Shown here: one piece after another, positions 1 to 8,285 of the stretch | Layout of the letters: each line of letters starts with the position of its first letter | Numbering within the stretch: position 1 is the stretch's first letter | Assembly (NCBI GenBank): GCA_017548165.1 | Contig: JAFYMW010000001.1 | Location: 1-32,565 of the forward strand | DNA: 32,565 nucleotides | From: Bacteroidaceae bacterium | GTDB lineage: Bacteria; Bacteroidota; Bacteroidia; Bacteroidales; Bacteroidaceae | Reading direction: 5' to 3' | The notes under the pieces: model-generated | What the model saw: only the letters and a program-made list of their open reading frames with translations | What the model was told of the DNA's origin: nothing | The model's database searches: none | Program-made: the position numbers and the translations under genes

Positions 1-1553
1 GTGCGTCCCTCTGCACTGAAGGCATTGTTCTTGTCACCAGGCCATCCGCCAGGGAAGTTCTGGCGCAGGGCACCATCGTTAACACTCTTGTTGGCATACA
101 TGCCTATCTCATCACCATAATACAACTGGGGTATGCCTCTCAGGGTAAGCAACAGGGCAAGCGCCTGCTTATAGCGTGTGATATCCTTGGCCTTCTCCTC
201 TGTGGGCTGGAAACGGTTGGTGTCATGATTGGCAAGGAAGGTGAACACGCTGTTGGGGTTGGCATAGACCCTGTCCTGACCAAGAAGGTCGCACAGGCGT
301 GCAAAGCCGTGGTCCCAGGTATCGGTCTCCTCGTCCACGCATGAGTTCAGCATATACATCATGGGGAAATCCATCACGGTCTTCAGTTCACTGTTCTTGG
401 GCGCTGCCAGGGGGCTGTCCTTCTGCCAGTATGACACCGCTACGGGATTGTTGATCCATGTCTCTCCCACGATATTGAAACCGGGATACTCCCTCTCCAC
501 ATCCATGCACCAGCGGCGCATAAAATCAAAGTCGTTATAAGGATAGGTATCCTGACGTATGCCATCTATGCCTGCATACTCTATCCACCAGATGCTTGTC
601 TGTATCAGATAGTCGGCAACGAGAGGGTTTCTGCCGTTGAAATCGGGCATTGCCATAGTGAACCATCCGTCAACGGTAAGGTCGAAGTCCTGTTTTGAAC
701 TATTGGGGTCACCTGGCATGCCAGTCTTATAGGTGGTGGGGGTATATATACTATTGTATGTGAACCAGTCACCGGCAGGGCGATCGCGGAACAGGAAGTT
801 CTCGCTGCCACAATGGTTGAACACGATATCCTTGATTACCTTTATGCCCCGCTTGTGACATTCGTCCACCCACTTGCGATAGTCCTCATTACTGCCTATA
901 CGCGGGTCCGTGCGATAATAATTGGTAATGGCATAGCCATGGTAACTCTGCTCGGGCATGTCGTTCTCCAGAGTTGGGGTATGCCAAACGGCCGTCACGC
1001 CAAGGTCCTGCAGGTAGTCAAGGTGCTGTGTCATGCCTGCCAGGTCGCCACCATGACGTGCCATATCGGCACTGCTCCATGTGTCTTGCTTCATGCCCTT
1101 GTACATCTGCTTCTTCTGCTCGTCGGTAGTACCGGTGGCAAAACGATCAGGCATGAGCAGGTACACCACATCACCGGCATCAAACGAATTGACAGGGCGT
1201 GAAGTACGTTGCTTCAATTCGTATGGAATCTCCTTGTAGAGTTTCTTGCCCTTATACAGTTTTATGCTGAATTTCTGGGGTTGTGCACCATTGGTGTTCA
1301 GGTAAAGAATCAGGTAATTCTGGTTCTTCAGTCTCACGGCATGGTCAATAACCACTCCTTCAGCACCAGAAAGCACTGCCTCGCAATCCTTCACTAAGTC
1401 GCTGTATATCAGCACCTGTAGAGTGTTTTTTTTCATATCTGCCCACCAAAAGGCCGGATGAACCTCAGTCCTGTCCAACTTGGTTGGAGCAGCACCGCAT
1501 ATTGCTGTTACACAAATGGTTAGAAGAAATAAAAGATAAAAACGTCTGAACAT
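1..1553 (-). CDS. GH13 alpha-amylase family protein, SusA/neopullulanase-like (3' end cut by window edge)
   Basis: A secreted or periplasmic enzyme that should hydrolyse alpha-1,4 (and possibly alpha-1,6) glucosidic bonds of malto-oligosaccharides or pullulan. The 517 visible residues start with a signal peptide (MFRRFYLLFLLTICVTAICG), followed by a beta-sandwich N-terminal domain of the cyclomaltodextrinase type (about 25-115) and the GH13 barrel from about 125. All three catalytic residues are visible: nucleophile D335 in GIRQDTY, acid/base E364 in IVGETWI and D444 in FLANHDTNRF. The end motif FPGGWPGDKNNAF is typical of SusA and neopullulanases. About the last 100 residues lie outside the window. 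It is divergent from a SusR/DUF6377-like regulator, which suggests maltose- or starch-responsive control (inference). The GH13 call is firm; the exact substrate is not. Confidence 0.9.
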   Translation of the reverse strand, partial: MFRRFYLLFLLTICVTAICGAAPTKLDRTEVHPAFWWADMKKNTLQVLIYSDLVKDCEAVLSGAEGVVIDHAVRLKNQNYLILYLNTNGAQPQKFSIKLYKGKKLYKEIPYELKQRTSRPVNSFDAGDVVYLLMPDRFATGTTDEQKKQMYKGMKQDTWSSADMARHGGDLAGMTQHLDYLQDLGVTAVWHTPTLENDMPEQSYHGYAITNYYRTDPRIGSNEDYRKWVDECHKRGIKVIKDIVFNHCGSENFLFRDRPAGDWFTYNSIYTPTTYKTGMPGDPNSSKQDFDLTVDGWFTMAMPDFNGRNPLVADYLIQTSIWWIEYAGIDGIRQDTYPYNDFDFMRRWCMDVEREYPGFNIVGETWINNPVAVSYWQKDSPLAAPKNSELKTVMDFPMMYMLNSCVDEETDTWDHGFARLCDLLGQDRVYANPNSVFTFLANHDTNRFQPTEEKAKDITRYKQALALLLTLRGIPQLYYGDEIGMYANKSVNDGALRQNFPGGWPGDKNNAFSAEGR

Positions 1554-1592
1554 GGTATGGTTTGTTGTTTAAGGTTTTCCGAACGCTAATTT

Positions 1593-1704
1593 ATTCTTTT
1601 AACTAATGCCATTAACATCAATATAAAAAGAATGTAGAATATACAAAGAACATTTGTATTGATATTCAGGTATTTATCCAAGGTCATCTGTAAAAGAATG
1701 TAGA
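1593..1704. promoter_or_regulatory. Candidate operator region between the GH13 gene and the DUF6377 regulator
   Basis: The 249-bp divergent gap holds two exact copies of a 13-bp direct repeat, AAAAGAATGTAGA, at 1626-1638 and 1692-1704 (66 bp apart). An inverted partial copy (ATTCTTTTA) lies at 1593-1601. Between them is a dyad at 1641-1659, ATACAAA-5 bp-TTTGTAT. In an A+T-rich gap some repetition is expected by chance, but a perfect 13-mer within 80 bp is suggestive. A role as binding site for the adjacent regulator is inference. Confidence 0.4.
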
Positions 1705-1767
1705 TTTTAAAACTTGCATATTCTGTATTTTAGAGATGCAAAACTTCATTATATGATTATATTTTCG

Positions 1768-1775
1768 TAAATTTG
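1768..1775 (+). promoter_or_regulatory. -7 promoter box of the DUF6377 regulator gene
   Basis: TAAATTTG matches the Bacteroidetes -7 consensus TAnnTTTG exactly and lies 27 bp before the chosen ATG at 1803. No good -33 TTTG is seen at the expected distance, so the promoter may depend on an activator. Because this box overlaps an upstream in-frame TTG at 1773, that TTG cannot be the start. Confidence 0.45.
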
Positions 1776-1802
1776 TTTCGCGTTAACCCTATTAAAATAT
1801 CC

Positions 1803-3407
1803 ATGAAACAAGCAATTCTCATCTTTTTCCTGTTTATATTTACACCTAATCTGTGCATAGCTGGTGACGAGACACAGGAAATATTGACAAAACTGGACCT
1901 GACCATACGCAAAAAGTCCCGATACCATGCAGAAAGGCGCCAATCCATCGACAGCCTCCAACAAATAAAGCAGGTTGTATGTGGCAAGGCTTTGATGAAT
2001 GTTTACCACGAGCTGTACAAAGCTTATGCTCATTTCCAGAGCGATTCTGCCCTGCTCTACACAAAACTGCTCTATGCCCAGGCCGTGAAGTGCGAAGACC
2101 AGAAGATGCAGGAGGTGGCACTGATAAAGCAATCCCTCACGATGGGCATCATGGGCACATACCACCATTCAAATGCCCAACTGGACAGCCTGAAGAAGAT
2201 CGTCACTCCGGAAGGCCAGTTGCAATACATGCATGTACGGCGCACCATATACGGATGGCTGGCAGAATATACCAAGGCTCTGAGCGACGTGCAGGAGAGT
2301 TACACCACACTGACCGAACTGTACCGCGATTCCATACTCACACTGGAAACGGACCCCATCAGCCACGCGGTGTGTATGGCCGACAAGGAAATAAGCCAGG
2401 GAAATATCAGGGCAGCCGAAAGTCTGCTGACCGGAATCAAGGAGCAGGCAAAGGGAGAGCAGTTGGCATATACCTTATATAATATGGGCACGGTGAAAAG
2501 ACACCTTGGACAAACGGACAGCCTTGTACAATATATGGCACGCACCGCCATACATGACATACGCCGTGGCGTGACAGAATACATTGCCTTGCAGGAACTT
2601 GCCGTGGCACTGTACGAACGCGGCGACATTGAGCGGGCCTACAACTACATGGTTTGCGCCATGGAGGATGCTACGTTCTGCAACGCGCGTCTGCGCTCCA
2701 TTGCCATTGCCGAAATATACCCTATTATCGACCATGCCCACCAGGAGGTGCTCAACAAGGAAAGCAACGCAAGATATATGGCCGTCATTGCCTTTGCCAC
2801 GCTGACATTGATGATAATATGCTTTGCCGTGTACTTTTACTTCGAATCCAAGCGCCTTAGGTATGCACGCTCACAACTATACATAAGCAACTCCAGATTG
2901 GAGAATGCCAACCGGTTGCTGGGAGAGGCAAATGCCGATCTCAAGAAACTGGATAACACAAAGGAGAAGTATATCACATTCTACTTGAACCGATGCCGTT
3001 CATACATAGAGAACATGGACGAGTACCGCAAAGACCTCCTTCGACTGGCAAAGGCAGGAAAACAGAACGACATTGTCAAGCAACTTAAGTCCGGACAATA
3101 CTTCGACGAGGAGAAACAGCGGTTCTTCAACGACTTCGACACGGCCTTCCTTGACACTCATCCCAACTTTGTACAGCACTTCAACGAACTTCTGCAGCCA
3201 GAGCACAGGATAACCCCTCCAAATGGCGGACACCTTACACCAGAACTACGCATCTTCGCCCTCATCCGCCTTGGAGTGAAGGACATCGCAGAGATAGCAC
3301 ATTTCCTTAACTACTCCCTACCAACCATCTACAACTACAGAAGCCGCATCCATGCCATAGCCCTGTATCCCAAGAAGGAGTTCGAGCAAAGGCTAATGGA
3401 GATATAG
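1803..3407 (+). CDS. DUF6377-type membrane-spanning transcriptional regulator (SusR-like)
   Basis: A 534-residue one-component regulator that probably senses sugar in the periplasm and binds DNA in the cytoplasm. The N-terminal signal is followed by a long helical, TPR-like periplasmic region (about 25-320), a single membrane segment at about 326-347 (MAVIAFATLTLMIICFAVYF), a coiled-coil stretch (about 350-390) and a C-terminal helix-turn-helix (about 478-516, around LTPELRIFALIRLGVKDIAE and LPTIYNYRSRI). This order matches the DUF6377 family, to which I believe SusR, the maltose-responsive activator of Bacteroides starch-use genes, is related. Its position divergent from a SusA-like gene supports that role. 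The ATG at 1803 is chosen because the upstream TTG lies inside the promoter box and the signal peptide begins here. The fold and topology are well supported; the ligand is inferred from context. Confidence 0.8.
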   Translation: MKQAILIFFLFIFTPNLCIAGDETQEILTKLDLTIRKKSRYHAERRQSIDSLQQIKQVVCGKALMNVYHELYKAYAHFQSDSALLYTKLLYAQAVKCEDQKMQEVALIKQSLTMGIMGTYHHSNAQLDSLKKIVTPEGQLQYMHVRRTIYGWLAEYTKALSDVQESYTTLTELYRDSILTLETDPISHAVCMADKEISQGNIRAAESLLTGIKEQAKGEQLAYTLYNMGTVKRHLGQTDSLVQYMARTAIHDIRRGVTEYIALQELAVALYERGDIERAYNYMVCAMEDATFCNARLRSIAIAEIYPIIDHAHQEVLNKESNARYMAVIAFATLTLMIICFAVYFYFESKRLRYARSQLYISNSRLENANRLLGEANADLKKLDNTKEKYITFYLNRCRSYIENMDEYRKDLLRLAKAGKQNDIVKQLKSGQYFDEEKQRFFNDFDTAFLDTHPNFVQHFNELLQPEHRITPPNGGHLTPELRIFALIRLGVKDIAEIAHFLNYSLPTIYNYRSRIHAIALYPKKEFEQRLMEI

Positions 3408-3419
3408 GATAATACCAGC

Positions 3420-3440
3420 AACAAAATGCCCTCTTTTGTT
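3420..3440 (+). terminator. Weak hairpin downstream of the DUF6377 gene
   Basis: AACAAAA and TTTTGTT form a 7-bp stem with a 7-nt loop 12 bases after the stop codon. The stem is A+T-rich and has no proper U-run, so it is at best a weak terminator. Confidence 0.3.
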
Positions 3441-3910
3441 ATGATATTTTGTCAAAAAAATGATGAGCATTCTGTGGCATTCTAGAACATATACATACCG
3501 TCTCTAATGCAGATTTCGGGTGTTTTAGATGCTTTGGCACCTCATTTTTATGCTATTTTCTTACTGAAACTGGTAAATTTCAAGGCTATTTTCATAAAAA
3601 AACACGAAAATTGCCCACTTTGCAGCTATCTTGTTTTTGAATAGCAGTAGTACTGACTTTGCAAAGACAGTATACTGACTTGAGGAAGTCACTGCGGTGC
3701 TATGCCAAAGTCAACGTATTGCCCCCTGCTTTCTCGCTTATAAGGCCTCCTGAGAAATGAACGTTGGTTCGCGAACAAGGATGCTGGTTGCAAATATGCA
3801 ATTCTCAGGAACCACTTTGTCGTGTTTTTGTACTTGTATATTTCCATGTCTTTGTGGTGATGCGGCCGGCTCGTCTTCACTCTGCAAAATACAGCAGTCA
3901 AGGTATAGAG
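3441..3910. other. Gene-free interval with several dyads
   Basis: No coding region is convincing here; the open frames are short, antisense to each other and lack recognisable starts. Visible structure: a 20-bp near-perfect palindrome at 3652-3671 with core CTTTGCAAAG flanked by ACTG and CAGT, a small stem TGACTT-gagg-AAGTCA just after it, and a 10-bp palindrome GTTCGCGAAC at 3767-3776. I see no promoter match of quality and no insertion-sequence ends. The function is unknown. Confidence 0.4.
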
Positions 3911-3949
3911 CAAAAAAGAAACACCCCGTTGCAGTTATGCAACAGGGTG
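3911..3949 (-). terminator. Rho-independent terminator of the GH29 gene
   Basis: CACCCCGTTGCA and TGCAACAGGGTG (3922-3949) form a 12-bp stem with one mismatch and a GTTA loop. Read on the minus strand it is followed directly by TTTCTTTTTTG (3911-3921), a classical U-tract. It lies about 70 bp after the fucosidase stop codon. Confidence 0.85.
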
Positions 3950-4019
3950 CCATCATCTTAGGTTAGGTTATCAGTTCTGGCTTTAATCCGTATGGGTATT
4001 CCGCTAACCGTTAACAATT

Positions 4020-5888
4020 TTACTTTACCAGGATTCCAATATCACCGATGGTGGTCTTTTGGGCGGAGTTGATTTCGCTGACGGGCTCCAACTTGAAGTA
4101 GCGTGCCTGGTAGGTCTTGCCAAAGCGTACGAAGTATGGCACAGGATTGTGCATGATATTGCTGAATTCACCGTTGGTATTGCACTTTGTCCAGTTCTGA
4201 CCGTCGGTGCTGACATAGAAGTTGTACTTGTAGATAGTACCGCTGAGGTCCTCGGCAACTACGGGAGCATAGCAGAAACCTGCAACACTCTCTTCCTTGC
4301 CCATGTCTACTGTCAAGGCAGAAAGTCCTTCTGTAGTCCATGCTGTTGCGGCATTGCCATCGAATGCCAGTGCTGCATCTGCGCCAACAGCCTTCCATTC
4401 TGCGGTGTTAACGTGGCTCATTCTAACACGTGCATTCTCGTCCTGCAAGGGCTCGGCATAGTAGAGACCTACGTTAGAGATATTTGCCGTAGCACGAGAA
4501 CCACGGATGGTGACGCGAACCTTCTCGGGCTGACAATCGGAGAAGCGCAACAGACGCTTGTAACCGATGGTGGTACCCTCGGCAGCATATTGCCATGCAC
4601 CATTGCTGTATACCTCTACGAGGAAGTCCTCAACGCGCTGACCCTTGGTGATATCCTCCTGGATGAGGAAGGTGTTTACCATAGCGCCCGACTTGACATC
4701 ATACTCCTTGCTCTCGCCAACCTGTGCTGCCCATTCCTGGTTGCCTTTCTCGACATAGTTGGTGGCAAAGGTCTTGTTGATATACTCTGAAAGCTCCTTA
4801 ATGCGCTGAACATCGATTTCGTGGATAAGACCGCGACGATCGGGAGGAATGTTGAGCAGAAGCACTGAATTGCAACCAACGGAACGATAGTATATGTTCA
4901 CCAGATTTGCCAAAGAGCGCACCTGACCGTCCTGCTCTGCATGGTAGAACCAACCTGGACGGATGGAAACGTCAACCTCTGAGGGATACCAATACACCTC
5001 CTGAGCCTTGGCCACCAGTTCGCGGCTACCCAAATCCTTGGACATCTCCTCAAGACCGAGAGCTTCCTTGGCAGCCTTCTTGTGTGTGTAGGAACCAGGG
5101 GGGATAACCGTAGCACTCCACTCTGTCTCACGACCCAGTCCGCCTTCGTTGCCTACCCAACGCACATCATCACCCATGATGGCAGTAACTGCCTTGGGCT
5201 GGAGTTCGCGAATCTTGGCAAGGATGGCTGTCCAGTCATACTCCTGCTTCTTGCCGTTGGGGCCCTCGGCACAAGCACCGTCAAACCATACCTCGTGCAC
5301 CTCGCCATAGTTGGTGAGCAACTCGGTGAGCTGTGCTATGAAGAACTTGTTATACGCAGGAGAATCGCCATAAGATGGAGCGTTGCGATCCCATGGAGAG
5401 AGGTAGACACCGAACTTCATGCCATACTTCTCGCAAGCGTCGCGCAATTCGCGCACCACATCGCCCTTGCCATCCTTCCAGGGAGAGTTCTTTACGGAGT
5501 ATTCCGTTGTCTCGGTCTGCCACAGACAGAAGCCATCGTGATGCTTGGCGGTAATCAGCGCCATCTTGAAACCACCATCCTTCAGTGCCTTGACCCACTG
5601 TTCGCAATCCAGTTCTGAGGGATTGAACAAGGCTGGGCTGTCTGTGCCATGGCCCCACTCGTTGCCAGTGAAGGTGTTCATACCGAAGTGCAGGAAGGCG
5701 GTAAACTCCATCTGCTGCCATTCCAACTGCTGTGCCGTGGGCACAAGACGCGAAGCCATGTCTATCTTCTGCTCGATAGTGGCTCCGACGGGAAATTCCA
5801 CATGCTTCTCATAATACTCCTGATTGGGTTGCATGGCACATCCCACCATCAGCATACTCAAGCCTAGTGTGTAAATTGTCTTCTTCAT
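4020..5888 (-). CDS. GH29 alpha-L-fucosidase lipoprotein with C-terminal F5/8-type (CBM32-like) domain
   Basis: A surface or periplasmic lipoprotein that should remove terminal L-fucose from host or dietary glycans by a retaining mechanism. The 622 residues start with a lipoprotein signal (lipobox LMVGC, Cys17). The GH29 barrel follows, with KHHDGF at 115-120 and the nucleophile D203 in VWFDG. The acid/base is possibly E304 in YPSEVDVSIRPGWFY. The compact VWFDG and SIRPGWFY motifs resemble the alpha-1,3/4-acting GH29-B group, but subgroup assignment by eye is uncertain. Residues about 480-622 form a discoidin-like sugar-binding domain (AFDGNAATAWTT, FYVSTDGQNW, ARYFKLEP). It stands alone between a terminator and its own promoter, so it is probably monocistronic. 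Confidence 0.92.
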   Translation of the reverse strand: MKKTIYTLGLSMLMVGCAMQPNQEYYEKHVEFPVGATIEQKIDMASRLVPTAQQLEWQQMEFTAFLHFGMNTFTGNEWGHGTDSPALFNPSELDCEQWVKALKDGGFKMALITAKHHDGFCLWQTETTEYSVKNSPWKDGKGDVVRELRDACEKYGMKFGVYLSPWDRNAPSYGDSPAYNKFFIAQLTELLTNYGEVHEVWFDGACAEGPNGKKQEYDWTAILAKIRELQPKAVTAIMGDDVRWVGNEGGLGRETEWSATVIPPGSYTHKKAAKEALGLEEMSKDLGSRELVAKAQEVYWYPSEVDVSIRPGWFYHAEQDGQVRSLANLVNIYYRSVGCNSVLLLNIPPDRRGLIHEIDVQRIKELSEYINKTFATNYVEKGNQEWAAQVGESKEYDVKSGAMVNTFLIQEDITKGQRVEDFLVEVYSNGAWQYAAEGTTIGYKRLLRFSDCQPEKVRVTIRGSRATANISNVGLYYAEPLQDENARVRMSHVNTAEWKAVGADAALAFDGNAATAWTTEGLSALTVDMGKEESVAGFCYAPVVAEDLSGTIYKYNFYVSTDGQNWTKCNTNGEFSNIMHNPVPYFVRFGKTYQARYFKLEPVSEINSAQKTTIGDIGILVK

Positions 5889-5990
5889 TAGTTTTAGGTA
5901 TTTGTTTGTCTTTTCAAAATATATCTATATTTCGTCCAAGTGATGTTGTCTGACTAATATATGCACATCGATTATAGTTGATAACACAGG

Positions 5991-6023
5991 CAAAGATAAT
6001 GATTTTTATCGATTATTAACAAT
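5991..6023 (-). promoter_or_regulatory. Promoter of the GH29 gene
   Basis: On the minus strand TATCTTTG (5991-5998) matches the -7 consensus. A partial -33 box (ATTG, 6020-6023) lies 21 bp upstream. The predicted leader is about 100 nt. A 9-bp direct repeat ATCGATTAT occurs nearby at 5967-5975 and 6008-6016. Confidence 0.5.
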
Positions 6024-6055
6024 AAAACGAGCCAAAATAACCTCATTTGCCCCCT

Positions 6056-8011
6056 TTAGCTCACAATCACCACACCTCCATTTGTGGGTATTTCCACTTT
6101 AAGCGTTTGTTTCTTCGAGAGGTTTACAGACTTTTTCTCGTCATTTATGTAAAGACTAACGGTGCTCTTGCCTGGCAACATGGGCAGGGTGATGGTCTTT
6201 TGCAGAGGTTGCTCCATGGCATTGACACCAGCTATGTACCAGGTGTTGCCCGAGCGGCGTGCCATGATGATGTACTTGCCGGGATAACCGTCGATGAAGC
6301 GCACCTCGTCCCATCGCGTGGGGACACTCTTCATGAAGTCTATGGCATAGGCCGGGGCATCGGTGAGATTGTTGGGAGCCAGAGCAAAGTGTTGTACTGG
6401 GCTCTGGAAAAGAACTGCCGTGGCCAGGGCATAGATGTCGGAGGTGATGCGGCGCGAACCCTGACGGTTGTTGGCATTATAGAATTTGTTCAGAGCAGAG
6501 CCTCCGAAGTCCATAGATCCCACGGCATTGCGTGTGAAGGGATACATGGCACCACAATCGCGTGCCTCCTCGTTGCAGAACCCTTGCGAGAAGTGGAGAT
6601 TCTCCGATGCCGGCACCGCCTCGGAAGATACATAGTTGGGATACATGCGCTCCCATCCTCGGGGAAGGGTACATCCGTGGAAAATACACATGATACCGAA
6701 ATCGTTGGCATCGGTAAGGATGTCTTCGTAGTATTGCATCATAGGTTGCTTGTCGCCACCGAAGAAGTCCACCTTGATGCCCAGTACACCTATCTCCTGC
6801 ATCCATTTCATCTCCTCTCTGCGCTTGCGAGGGTCGTCCATAATGCCTCTGGGCGACTGGGGAGCATCGTTCCACGCACCATTGCTATTGTACCAGAGAT
6901 AGAGTCCAACGCCCTTGGTGCGTGCATATTGCGAGAGTTGTGCTATGCGCTCGCGACCTATCTGCACATCCCATAAGGCATCTATCAGCAACGAGCGATA
7001 ACCCATGGCGGCGGCAAAGTCGATATAGCGTTTCTGTTCGGCGAAATTGCAACTATAGTCCATGCCTATAATCCACGACCACATGCCCTTGCCATAGTCG
7101 GCAGAATAGTCTCTGGAGGCTGGGTATTTCTCCTCTACGAGGTCCCATGGCACGGTAGTCTTGATGGCATTGGCAGGGGTGTGACCTATGGTGATGGTGC
7201 GCCAGGGTGTCTTGCCAGGCAGAGCCATCTGTGCCGAGGTGCTACCCCACCCGTTCAACTCTCCCTCCATAGGAAAACCAATACGATACTTGCCACCCCT
7301 CTCTCCCAGCAGACGGCATCCGACATACGTGCCATCGGTACCAGTCTCGGAGATGAGTATCCATAGGTTCTTGGCCTCATCGGCATGTGGTACCTCAAAG
7401 AGGCATGGGAAGGTATAGCCATTGCCCCATCCGTTTCTGCCTACTGGTTCGCCAAGACTATATTTCGTTTCGTAACTGGGAGTGGTGCGTGCAAAGCCTC
7501 CCATAGGATAACTCTGTGGAGCAAGGAAAGCGTGGGCATCGGGAGAGATGCAGAAGGACGAAGCCTCGGATGTAACGACACAACAGCGTGTGTCTCGGCG
7601 TGGAAGGATGGTGTAACGGAATGCCACATCGCTATTGCTAACCATGAACTCTATCTCCATCACCGGGCGCTCCTTTTGGGAGAGCATCAAGGCACTACGA
7701 TTGTATTGATAGGCATGCTCTGCGCCCACCTTGATACTTGGCAATGTGTAGGTGCCGGAGAACTCCTCCTTGCGAACCTCGGAGGGGTTCCAAGTGAGGT
7801 CGATGGTATAGTCGCCCATATTGGTCTGCACTCCCAAGGCAGAGGGTGCTATTGCCACCTGACCATCGTAGAGGACAGAATACATAGGGCGGCCCTCCTT
7901 CACCTCAAAGTCCACAACAATATGACCATCGGGACTGCTTGCTATCGTCTCTCCCCTCATTGCCATCACCCCCATCAGAGCGAGGCATAGTGTGATGTAT
8001 ATTCTTTTCAT
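6056..8011 (-). CDS. GH97 glycoside hydrolase, retaining-type (alpha-galactosidase-like subgroup)
   Basis: A secreted enzyme of family GH97, which contains inverting alpha-glucosidases (SusB) and retaining alpha-galactosidases. The 651 residues comprise a signal peptide, an N-terminal beta-sandwich (about 22-290), a TIM barrel from the region around KGMWSWIIGMDYS (309-320), and a C-terminal beta domain. The key position is D415 in GIKVDFFGGDKQ. Retaining members carry an aspartate nucleophile in this motif, while SusB lacks it and uses glutamates elsewhere. E464 in VSSEAVPASE is the likely acid/base. This favours a retaining enzyme, perhaps alpha-galactosidase, over SusB-type alpha-glucosidase. 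The family call is firm; the substrate is inference. The stop codon is 167 bp upstream of the fucosidase start with a promoter between, so the two need not be co-transcribed. Confidence 0.92.
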   Translation of the reverse strand: MKRIYITLCLALMGVMAMRGETIASSPDGHIVVDFEVKEGRPMYSVLYDGQVAIAPSALGVQTNMGDYTIDLTWNPSEVRKEEFSGTYTLPSIKVGAEHAYQYNRSALMLSQKERPVMEIEFMVSNSDVAFRYTILPRRDTRCCVVTSEASSFCISPDAHAFLAPQSYPMGGFARTTPSYETKYSLGEPVGRNGWGNGYTFPCLFEVPHADEAKNLWILISETGTDGTYVGCRLLGERGGKYRIGFPMEGELNGWGSTSAQMALPGKTPWRTITIGHTPANAIKTTVPWDLVEEKYPASRDYSADYGKGMWSWIIGMDYSCNFAEQKRYIDFAAAMGYRSLLIDALWDVQIGRERIAQLSQYARTKGVGLYLWYNSNGAWNDAPQSPRGIMDDPRKRREEMKWMQEIGVLGIKVDFFGGDKQPMMQYYEDILTDANDFGIMCIFHGCTLPRGWERMYPNYVSSEAVPASENLHFSQGFCNEEARDCGAMYPFTRNAVGSMDFGGSALNKFYNANNRQGSRRITSDIYALATAVLFQSPVQHFALAPNNLTDAPAYAIDFMKSVPTRWDEVRFIDGYPGKYIIMARRSGNTWYIAGVNAMEQPLQKTITLPMLPGKSTVSLYINDEKKSVNLSKKQTLKVEIPTNGGVVIVS

Positions 8012-8285
8012 ATTCCTATTTATATATATCTTTGGTTTTATCTTACAGTCCCCTCCGCTTCGCTGGATGTATAAGAGTTAGAGAACATTAACGGATAATC
8101 GCGTTTAATCCACCCCCTCCCCACTTTGTGGGACTCCCCCTGTCCCAGGAGGAGAAAGTTAACGAATAACGCTATTACCCACTCAAACTCTCCCCATGAG
8201 ACGGGGCTGGACCCAAATGGAGCACGATTATAGTTTAAAAAACTATTTGGGGTTAAACTCCCCTGTTTAGGGATCTGTCCTTAAA
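8012..8285. other. Intergenic segment with dispersed-repeat-like sequence
   Basis: No gene is visible. The segment is a patchwork of C-rich tracts with small stems (CCCAC-ttt-GTGGG, and ATAGTTT-aaa-AAACTAT at 8230-8246). It also has an imperfect repetition of a TTAACGnATAA-type string. It resembles the interspersed intergenic repeats common in Bacteroidales genomes, but whether it recurs cannot be decided from one window. No consensus promoter for the GH97 gene was found in it. Confidence 0.35.

Noticed and set aside
3689..3966. Short open frames on both strands in the gap after the DUF6377 gene
   Set aside because: They overlap each other, lack promoters and run through a clear terminator.
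6047..6976. A 309-codon plus-strand open frame
   Set aside because: It is the shadow of the GH97 gene; no start signals or recognisable domains.
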